Source: Gemmatimonadota bacterium
GTDB lineage: Bacteria; Gemmatimonadota; Gemmatimonadetes; Longimicrobiales; Gaopeijiaceae
Direction: 5' to 3'
NCBI GenBank assembly: GCA_029262115.1
Contig: JAJCZZ010000005.1
Span: 44,270-108,269 of the forward strand
Length of the DNA stretch: 64,000 bases
Part shown: positions 26,942 to 33,841 of the stretch, piece after piece
Position numbering within the stretch: position 1 is the stretch's first letter
Layout of the letters: each line of letters begins with the position of its first letter
Position numbers and translations under genes: made by a program
The notes under the pieces: model-generated
Databases searched by the model: none
Seen by the model: the letters and a program-made list of their open reading frames with translations, nothing else
Told to the model about the DNA's origin: nothing

Positions 26942-27999
26942 GGGCCCATGGCCTTGGATGTAGAGGGAGATGCCATGGCGAGACCCGCCGCGTCGGCGGA
27001 GACCCCCCCAGCGCGGAGGGCCCGACGGAGCAGGAGTTCGCCCGGGGCACCCATCCCGCGCAGGGCTCGGGCCGCGTGGTTGCGAACCTCCCACACAGGG
27101 TCTTCGAGAAGCTGGGTCAGGCGCGGGGCCGTGGCGACATCTCCGAGGATTCCCATACCCTCACAGGCGGCACGGCGGACGCGGCCCTGATCGTCCGAAA
27201 GCAGGACGACCAGCCGCGAACTGGCGAGCTCGCCGCCGAGTTTGGCGAGGAGCTCCGCGGCGAGCGCCCGAACGCGCGGGTCCCCGTCGCCGGCGAGCTC
27301 GATCGTACGGTCGAGGAGGACCGGATCCGGCATGCGGATCGCCACGTGGAGCGCGGCCGCCCGCAGTCGGGCCGATGGGGAGGTAAGGCGGGTACGCACG
27401 GCCCCGATCGCCCTCGGCCCCAGTCGTGCCAATCCGTGCTTCGCCGTGAAGCGACACAGCGGGTCCGGGTCGTCGAGGAGATCGGCCAGCTGGTCGGGAG
27501 CGTCCGCCCCCCCGTACTCGGAGAGCCATTCCGCCGCCTGGGCTCGGATCGCGGGCACGCGATCGGCGCGCAACCCGGGCACCACCTCCTCGCCTCCGCC
27601 GACGGCCGTGAGGAGGCGCACGCCTCGCAGGCGCTGCCACCACAGCCGACTCCTTGCCAGGCGCACGCCCATGTCTTGAAGGCCAAACCCGCGGGCCATG
27701 CGGCGAAGCTCGGTCCGGCTGTCTCCCCCGAGGCTTGGGGCGAGCCGCACGAAAAGTCGAACCAGTAGCGGGCGCTCCATCCGGCGCAAGAACGCCTCGT
27801 CTTCCGGAGCCATCCGTCCGTCGATCATCGCCCGAGCGAGCATCTCCCGACCTCGGGTAACCAGGGGTGCCGCGTCACGGTCGACGCGCAGACGGACGGC
27901 CGTCACGCCCAGGATAACCGTGGCGCAGATCATCGCGAGGAGGCCGAGCACGATCGCAACCCACGCGAGCAGGGATGGGGGGATCGTGGCGACGGGCAC
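26938..27999 (-). CDS. Membrane-anchored HEAT-repeat protein
   Basis: A 353-residue protein with one N-terminal transmembrane helix (about residues 10-35) and a series of HEAT/PBS-type helical repeats (for example RAQAAEWLSEYGGADAPDQL, VRNHAARALRGMGAPGELLL). The start is a GTG just 2 bases after the stop of the GGDEF gene, and the stop overlaps the GT2 start, so it is locked between them. HEAT proteins next to GT2 synthases are seen in other genomes. Here it probably serves as the synthase partner that relays or scaffolds regulation, a role PgaD has in the pga system (inference). Confidence 0.85.
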   Translation of the reverse strand: MPVATIPPSLLAWVAIVLGLLAMICATVILGVTAVRLRVDRDAAPLVTRGREMLARAMIDGRMAPEDEAFLRRMERPLLVRLFVRLAPSLGGDSRTELRRMARGFGLQDMGVRLARSRLWWQRLRGVRLLTAVGGGEEVVPGLRADRVPAIRAQAAEWLSEYGGADAPDQLADLLDDPDPLCRFTAKHGLARLGPRAIGAVRTRLTSPSARLRAAALHVAIRMPDPVLLDRTIELAGDGDPRVRALAAELLAKLGGELASSRLVVLLSDDQGRVRRAACEGMGILGDVATAPRLTQLLEDPVWEVRNHAARALRGMGAPGELLLRRALRAGGVSADAAGLAMASPSTSKAMGP

Positions 28000-28000
28000 G

Positions 28001-30373
28001 TCAATCGGCGAGCGCCCTACGCACGCGCTGCATCAGGACACCGATGCTCACCGGCTTCGCGACGTGGCCGAAAGCGCCCGCGTCGAGCGCCGCCACGATC
28101 TCGTCGTCTGCTGCCCTCGCCGTCAACATGATGACGCGCGTGTCCTCCGCCCTCCCGTCGCGCACGAGCCTGCGCAGAACCGTCAGCCCGTCCAGCCCGG
28201 GGAGGTTGACGTCGAGAAGGACAAGTCTCGGGCGTACGGATGGATTGGGCCCGGTCAACGCCTCCGCAGCGCTCGGACCGTCCGAAAGGAGGGTGGTCGT
28301 GTAGCCACGCGTGGCGAGCGCGTGCATGAGCAGGTCGGCGAGCGCCTCGTCGTCCTCCACGACCGCGATGTCGATCGTGGCCTCGCCCGCCGGGGGTACG
28401 GCGCCCGTGCGTAGCACCCGCGCCCGCCCGGCCGCCTTGGCCGCGTACAGGGCCTGGTCCGCGGTCTGGTGTAGCTCCACGAGGGTGTCACCATCCGGCC
28501 CGAGTACGGCGACGCCGGCGCTGAAGGTCACCGTCACCTCCCCGCCGTCCTCGAGCTCGAGCGGATCGGAGCCCAGCTCCTCCAGGACTTCGGCCAACCT
28601 GTGGGTGGCGTCGTCCCGGGTCATGCCGTACATCGCCACCGCGAACTCCTCGCCCCCCCAGCGTGACACCACGTCCTCGCTCCGGAACGCTTCGCGGAGC
28701 TTGTTCGCGACGTGGCGCAGCGCTCGATCGCCCACCGGGTATCCGTGTGCGTCGTTGATCGCCTTCATCCCGTCCATATCGAGGAACGCAAAGGCGAAAG
28801 GAGTCCCCTGGCGACGTGCGAGTCGAAGATAGTCATCGATCAGACGCTCCGAGCGTTGCCTGCGGAGCACGCCGGTGAGTTCGTCGATCTCCTCGGTGTG
28901 GCGGGCGAAACGGACGCGTTCGGCCCGGTTTCGAATACGCGCGACGAGTTCGGGTCCGCGGACGGGTTTCGCGACGTAGTCGTCCGCCCCGGCGCGAAAG
29001 ACCTCTTCCACGATGTCCGACCGGGTCGATCCGGTCAGCACGAGGACGGGCACGCCGCCCCATCGAAGGTCGTTGCGAACCACGCGGCACAGTTCCAACC
29101 CGTCGATCGCGGGCATGTCCACGTCGAGAAGGAGGAGGTCCGGCTCAACGGCCTCCAGCGTTTCCCAGAAGCGCGTCGGGTCGGTGAGGCCATGCAACTC
29201 CACGTCCTCATCGTGGAGCATGCGGTCCAGCAAGGCGTGCACGAGCGGGTCGTCGTCGACGGACAGCACGCGCAGCGCGTGCCGTCTCGTCCGTTCGACG
29301 GCCGTCTGGAGCACGTCCAGCACGAGGGTGGGGGCCAGAGGTCGTTCAAGGAACCCCTCCCCTCCCCGGCGGGCCACCTCGACTCGGTCGACGAACGCGT
29401 GTTGGTCGGACCAGACCACCACGGGGAGTCCGGGGGAGCCGACCTTGATTTCGGCGAGGAGGTCGAGCCCGGCGCCCTCGCCCCCCGAGTTGATGTCGAG
29501 GAGGACGGCCACAAGCTCAGATTCGTCGAGCGCGACGCGGGCCTCCGCTGCGTTCGCTGCCCGGACGGCCCGCAGCCCACGGACGGCGGCCTCGTCCGCG
29601 ATCGACCGTGCCGCCTCGTCGGCGCCGATGACGAGGATCGCCGGCCCCGAGGGTTCAGTTTGTTCGACAGGGATGCGCGACTCGGGCGGGGGAGGCCCGG
29701 CCTCGACGGCCTCCCGCAGGCGCATCATCGCGTCTGAGAGGGTCCCGATTTCGCCGGGTTCGAGGGGCTGGTCGCTTTCGAAACGATGCTCCAGCAAGCG
29801 CGCGTCTTCGGTCACAGAGTCGATGCCGAAGCTGCCCAGAGCTCCGACCAGCTTGTGCGCAGCCGAGGCCGCGGCGTCGTGGGATGCGCCGTCGAGCGAT
29901 CCCTCCATGAGCGCCACCACCGCGCGCTCGATGACGTCGACCCGCTCAACCATGGTCGCACGGAACTTCCCCCACAAGGCGAACACATCGGCCTGCAGGC
30001 TGGCGCCCGGGTCCGTGGTGTCCGGCGGCTGGGGGACCGCGAGGCCGGCCTCGATCAGACCCGCATGGACGCTCTCTGCGGAGAAGGTGCCGAAGGTTAT
30101 GCGGACGTTTGGAGGACACACGGACTGGGTCGCGCGGCCACCATCACGGACGTGGATGGCGAGGGGTGGAGCGTGGGGAAGGGGCGCGATCAACGCGATC
30201 AGGTCGGCGGCGGCGGCGAGCCGGTGCACGACGACCACGGCGGCTTCGACTTCACCGGCGGCCACGGCCCCGACCAGCTCGTGGGGCACACGCAGCAGCT
30301 TCAATCTGAGAGGGGACAGGCGTGCCTGGAGTGCCGCGCTTTCGGACTCACGAAGCCCGTCGATGGCGATCAC
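28001..30373 (-). CDS. Hpt-REC-REC-GGDEF-REC diguanylate cyclase
   Basis: A 790-residue cytoplasmic signalling protein. An N-terminal ~110 residues look receiver-like but degenerate. An Hpt domain carries H173 in AAHKLVGALGSFG. A weak receiver follows (LLDINSGGEG, ~245-360), then a good receiver (VDDDP, LLDVDMPAIDG, VAKPV; ~365-485). The GGDEF domain (~500-655) has the active-site RWGGEEF preceded by the RxxD inhibitory site (RSED). A final receiver has LLDVNLPGLDG and HVAKPV. An intact GGEEF plus RxxD predicts active, product-inhibited c-di-GMP synthesis. The GTG start lies 19 bp after the small receiver gene, with an AAGG site. It probably controls the polysaccharide synthase in the same operon. 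Confidence 0.93.
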   Translation of the reverse strand: MIAIDGLRESESAALQARLSPLRLKLLRVPHELVGAVAAGEVEAAVVVVHRLAAAADLIALIAPLPHAPPLAIHVRDGGRATQSVCPPNVRITFGTFSAESVHAGLIEAGLAVPQPPDTTDPGASLQADVFALWGKFRATMVERVDVIERAVVALMEGSLDGASHDAAASAAHKLVGALGSFGIDSVTEDARLLEHRFESDQPLEPGEIGTLSDAMMRLREAVEAGPPPPESRIPVEQTEPSGPAILVIGADEAARSIADEAAVRGLRAVRAANAAEARVALDESELVAVLLDINSGGEGAGLDLLAEIKVGSPGLPVVVWSDQHAFVDRVEVARRGGEGFLERPLAPTLVLDVLQTAVERTRRHALRVLSVDDDPLVHALLDRMLHDEDVELHGLTDPTRFWETLEAVEPDLLLLDVDMPAIDGLELCRVVRNDLRWGGVPVLVLTGSTRSDIVEEVFRAGADDYVAKPVRGPELVARIRNRAERVRFARHTEEIDELTGVLRRQRSERLIDDYLRLARRQGTPFAFAFLDMDGMKAINDAHGYPVGDRALRHVANKLREAFRSEDVVSRWGGEEFAVAMYGMTRDDATHRLAEVLEELGSDPLELEDGGEVTVTFSAGVAVLGPDGDTLVELHQTADQALYAAKAAGRARVLRTGAVPPAGEATIDIAVVEDDEALADLLMHALATRGYTTTLLSDGPSAAEALTGPNPSVRPRLVLLDVNLPGLDGLTVLRRLVRDGRAEDTRVIMLTARAADDEIVAALDAGAFGHVAKPVSIGVLMQRVRRALAD

Positions 30374-30392
30374 GGCTCGCCTTGGGTCGAGA

Positions 30393-30770
30393 TCAGGCGC
30401 TCCAGCCGAGAAGCCGATCGATCTCGTCGCCCAACGTCATCGGATCGAACGGCTTGGGAATGAGACCATCAACGCCCATCGCCGCGAATCTCTCCCGCTC
30501 CGCCCGCTGCACCTTGGCCGTCATGAGGATGACCGGAATTCCCGTGGTGTCTTCGGCGCCTCGGAGAATCCCGAAGGTCTCCGTGCCGTCCATCCCCGGC
30601 ATCATCACATCGAGCAGGATCGCGTCGGGCTGTTCGAGACGCGCACGCTGGACGCCGGTGGGGCCCGAGGGGGCGGTGAGAACCTCCCAACCTCGCGTAA
30701 GCTCCAGCGAGGCAGCCGCCACCTCCCGGATGTCCGGTTCGTCTTCGATGATGAGGATACGTCGCGACAT
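30393..30770 (-). CDS. Single-domain response regulator heading the exopolysaccharide operon
   Basis: A 125-residue receiver domain: acidic pocket EDE at 9-11, phospho-acceptor D54 in LLDVMMPGMDG, T84 region ILMTAK and K106 in IPKPFDP. The start at 30770 gives the canonical MSRRILIIEDE opening; further in-frame sequence upstream is not family-like. It is the first gene of the six-gene operon and probably the target of the hybrid kinase at the other end. The 133 bp before it (to the small cysteine-rich gene) should hold the operon promoter, but no clear promoter motif was seen. Confidence 0.92.
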   Translation of the reverse strand: MSRRILIIEDEPDIREVAAASLELTRGWEVLTAPSGPTGVQRARLEQPDAILLDVMMPGMDGTETFGILRGAEDTTGIPVILMTAKVQRAERERFAAMGVDGLIPKPFDPMTLGDEIDRLLGWSA

Positions 30771-30903
30771 CCGAAGCCTCGGCGGTGCCCGCTGGGATCC
30801 CGGTCGAGCCTCCCGGGAAGTCGGTGGCCCCGTGGGGAAGGTTCTGCGGAAATGTAGCGGCCATCCGCGTAAGAAACAGGGGCAGGTGGCTACCGGGACC
30901 CTC

Positions 30904-31140
30904 TTAGACGCGATCTTCCAGCCCAGACACCCCGTCGGCGCGGGCGCAGTGCTCGCAGCAGTACATCTTCCCGTCGGCCTCGAGGTCGTGCCCGAGGATC
31001 CGAACGCCGCAGTGCGCACAGGCCGGCGCGAGCTTGTGGGCTGCGCATTCGAAGCTGTCGAAGGTGTACGTCTCGCCATCGTGAGTCTCGACGGTGAAGG
31101 CTTTGTCGTAGCTGTTGCCGCATGTGTCGCAGGTGGCCAT
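30904..31140 (-). CDS. Small cysteine-rich zinc-binding protein (prokaryotic metallothionein-like)
   Basis: A 78-residue protein with paired cysteines: C4/C7, C32, C41/C44, C61/C62 and C65, plus histidines nearby (FECAAH, CAHCG, CCEHC). This spacing matches the small treble-clef/metallothionein-like proteins annotated in many bacteria; it probably binds one or two zinc ions. The role is unknown. It is a separate transcript or the distal end of the minus-strand group from 32251. Confidence 0.75.
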   Translation of the reverse strand: MATCDTCGNSYDKAFTVETHDGETYTFDSFECAAHKLAPACAHCGVRILGHDLEADGKMYCCEHCARADGVSGLEDRV

Positions 31141-31223
31141 GGTTCCAATGGTTGCGAGGTCAGTGATGTCGGTCCCAGACCGTGCGAGTTGCGTGCCACC
31201 TCAGCGAGCTGCGACTCGCTCCG

Positions 31224-31720
31224 TCACCAGAGGACCATCCCCAGCACGGTCGCGATCAGGATGGCCACGCCGGTCCCGACTTTGAGGGCCACAGCGGCGG
31301 CACGCGCGAGCAGCACGCCCCAGCCAACGCGCATCGAGTGCGCGAGCGACCGGGTTTCCCACCACGTCACGGCCAGCGCCCCGACAAAGGTGCCGAGAAA
31401 CGCGGCGACGATCGGCCCGATGAGCGGAACCGGCATCCCGACGAACACGCCGGCCATTCCCCCGAACACGGCCCCCCAGAACGCTTTCTTCGAGCCGCCG
31501 TACGCCGCGCCCATACGCTTGAGAATGACCCACTCGGCGCCTTCAACGAACAGGACGGCCACCGCGGCCGTCAGCGCGAGGCCATAGCTCGACAGGCCGC
31601 CGATGGCGAGGAAAAGAAGCGTGGCCACCATGATCCAAAGGCCGGGAAGGCCCAGCGGGATCACGAAGAGGGCGGCACCATGACCAGGAACGCCACGACC
31701 GAGGCTGGGCCGCTGGGCAT
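31224..31720 (-). pseudogene. DUF456 membrane protein with an apparent single-base frameshift
   Basis: The main frame (31224-31664) encodes 146 residues of a DUF456 integral membrane protein, with IPLGLPGLW, a KRMGAAYGGSKKAFWGA loop, GPIVAAFLGTFVGAL and several helices. Its only available start there is a GTG in the middle of the first helix. Upstream, in another frame, an ATG at 31720 is preceded by a very strong AGGAGGAG site and encodes MPSGPASVVAFLVMV, which would complete the first helix if one base were inserted near 31676 (GTG-CCG read as GTG-GCC). The gene is therefore either truly frameshifted or carries a sequencing error. Function of the family is unknown. Confidence 0.7.
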
Positions 31721-31753
31721 GGAAATCTCCTCCTACTTATGGATGGATCGGGG

Positions 31754-32251
31754 TTACGGATGGATCGGTTCGAAGACCCCCGTATCCCGGTTCTTCTTCA
31801 CGTTGTCCCACGGAAAGACGCGCCCGTTCATGGTCACGTACACGCCCGGCGCCAGCACCTGAACGGCCGTGAGCGCGCCGCCCAGATTGAACAGTCCGTC
31901 GGACGAGCCGAAGGCGATGGGGATCATGGCTCCGGTCAGGACGATCGTCTTCCCGTGCACTTTTCCTGCCAGGACGCGCGCGGTGTCCACCATCGTATCC
32001 GTGCCGTGGGTGATGACGATGTGCGGCTCGGTAACCTCCTGGCAGTTCCGGGCGATGACGTCCCGGTCGGTCTCGGTCATGTCGAGCGAGTCGACCATCA
32101 TGAGCGTACGCACGCTCACCTCCAGACGGCAGCGACCCATTTGGAGCATCTCCGGGAGATGCGTGTCCTCGAACTCCAGCGTCCCGTGGATCTCGTCGTA
32201 TTCCTTGTCGAACGTCCCGCCCGTCACGAACAGCCGTATGGGCTCGCTCAC
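31754..32251 (-). CDS. Single-domain asparaginase-like protein
   Basis: A 165-residue protein equivalent to the N-terminal catalytic domain of L-asparaginases. Catalytic motifs are present: TGGTFDK (first Thr), HGTDTM (second Thr-Asp pair) and GKTIVLTGAMIP (Lys). The ~130-residue C-terminal domain of classical enzymes is absent, and the stop (TAA) is not in a disrupted region, so this is the natural short form. It may hydrolyse asparagine or another amide. The start is GTG at 32251 with a weak ribosome site. Confidence 0.85.
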   Translation of the reverse strand: MSEPIRLFVTGGTFDKEYDEIHGTLEFEDTHLPEMLQMGRCRLEVSVRTLMMVDSLDMTETDRDVIARNCQEVTEPHIVITHGTDTMVDTARVLAGKVHGKTIVLTGAMIPIAFGSSDGLFNLGGALTAVQVLAPGVYVTMNGRVFPWDNVKKNRDTGVFEPIHP

Positions 32252-32297
32252 GCGTGTCGTCCGGCGACCGACTCGGTCATGAGCGTCCCGAACTCGA

Positions 32298-33734
32298 TCA
32301 CCGGATGCCGACGATGCCGCGGACGGATTCGAAGAGCGCGGCGGAGTCCCACCCGATGCCGTGGCGGAACACGTAGCGGGTGTTCCGGAGATGGCCGTCG
32401 CGCGCCACGTCTCCGCGAACGACGACCAGGTCGGCGATCTTCCCCGCCTCGACCGTGCCGACTTCGTTTTCGATGCCGAGCACCTTCGCGCCGTTGGCGC
32501 TCATGATCTGAACGACCTGCGGCGTGGTGAAACCTGCCTCCAGGAGCAACTCGAAGTTGCGCTGATCGCCCAGTCCGGGAGGCGCGGCACCGTAGCCGGT
32601 CGGGTCGACGCCCGCGCCGAGGAGGCCGCCCGCCTCAACGAAGGCTCGCTCGTACTCCATGGCCTTGGCGAACATGGCGGGATCGATCGCACCGTCACCC
32701 GCGCGCCGCCGGACGGCGATGGCCCGCACCTCCTCCGCGATCTCCGGGGCCAGCATCTCGTAGACCCGCTCGTCGATGGGCGGACGCCCCGACACGCTGA
32801 TCTCGTAGACGACCAGGGTCGACGTCATGGGCACCTCGTTCTCGATCATGTCACGGAAGGTGGCCTGCACCTCCGGTCCGTTCACGTCGAGATCGGCGTA
32901 CGTGTTGCGGAAGCCCGGCGGGCACTCGTCCGGCCGCTTGTTGGGAGCGTACTCACTGTTGGCGAACAGCCCGTGCTCCAGGTTGTCGATACCGAGCGCC
33001 ACGGCTTCGCGATACCCGACGGAGCACAGATGGGCGGTGACCTTCACGCCGTGCGCGTGGGCCTCTTCAATGGCGGCGCCCAGCTCGGCCCGGCTGATCC
33101 AGGTGTACGCCTTGAACCAGTCCACGCCCTCTTCCGACCAGTAGCGGACCACGCGGCGGGCGGACTCGGGGCCGTCGAGTCGGGTCATCGTCTGGGAGCC
33201 CTGCTCACCTGTCAGATAGGGGCCCGTGGTGAACATCGACGGCCCGACCGTTCGTCCCGCGTCGATCGCTGCTTTGAGGTTGAGCTCTTCGTACGGGGCC
33301 CGGGCACCCGTGGTGCGGATGGTCGTGACGCCCGACCCGAGGTAGAGACGGGAGCCGCTGAAGGAGAGCTGCGCCGCCCGGCCGTTCCCGCCCGTGTAGT
33401 ACGAGTGGTCGTGCAGCCCGACGAGTCCGGGAATGACCGTGTGGCCGGGGAGGTCCACCACCTCGGCGCCACGGGGCACCGTGACGGACCCGGTCGGACC
33501 GACTGCCTCGATCCGGTCCCCTCGGATGACGATGGTCTGGCGCGCCCGGGGCGCGGTGCCGGTCCCGTCGATGACGGACACGTTCGTGAGGGCGATCAGC
33601 GGCTGATCGAACGCCACGAGGTCGCGGAAGGCCGTGGGGGCCCGCTGCGCGTGGGCCGGGGCCGCGATCAGAACAAGGATGGTCGAAATTGCGGACCACA
33701 GGGCGGCGGGGCGGCGGATGGAGGAAGGTGTCAT
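32298..33734 (-). CDS. Exported amidohydrolase-family metal hydrolase
   Basis: A 478-residue protein starting with a Sec signal (hydrophobic stretch ending APAHAQ). Amidohydrolase features: LTNVSVIDGTG, the VIPGLVGLHDHSYY metal-binding HxH region, a putative Lys in DWFKAYTWISR, His in KVTAHLCS and in IDNLEHGLF, and GAGVDPTG near the end followed by VEAGKIADLVVV. It resembles imidazolonepropionase-like periplasmic hydrolases. The start was chosen at 33734 because the signal peptide begins there. Substrate unknown. It lies 46 bp upstream of the asparaginase-like gene and may be cotranscribed. Confidence 0.87.
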   Translation of the reverse strand: MTPSSIRRPAALWSAISTILVLIAAPAHAQRAPTAFRDLVAFDQPLIALTNVSVIDGTGTAPRARQTIVIRGDRIEAVGPTGSVTVPRGAEVVDLPGHTVIPGLVGLHDHSYYTGGNGRAAQLSFSGSRLYLGSGVTTIRTTGARAPYEELNLKAAIDAGRTVGPSMFTTGPYLTGEQGSQTMTRLDGPESARRVVRYWSEEGVDWFKAYTWISRAELGAAIEEAHAHGVKVTAHLCSVGYREAVALGIDNLEHGLFANSEYAPNKRPDECPPGFRNTYADLDVNGPEVQATFRDMIENEVPMTSTLVVYEISVSGRPPIDERVYEMLAPEIAEEVRAIAVRRRAGDGAIDPAMFAKAMEYERAFVEAGGLLGAGVDPTGYGAAPPGLGDQRNFELLLEAGFTTPQVVQIMSANGAKVLGIENEVGTVEAGKIADLVVVRGDVARDGHLRNTRYVFRHGIGWDSAALFESVRGIVGIR

Positions 33735-33841
33735 GGTCGCGTCCACGTCGGGATGGAGGTCGGACGGCCACGTCGGCCGCCAAGGCCACGATGCGCAACT
33801 GGGTGCCGGCAAGCAAACGGCACCCCGCAAACCCAAGCCGC

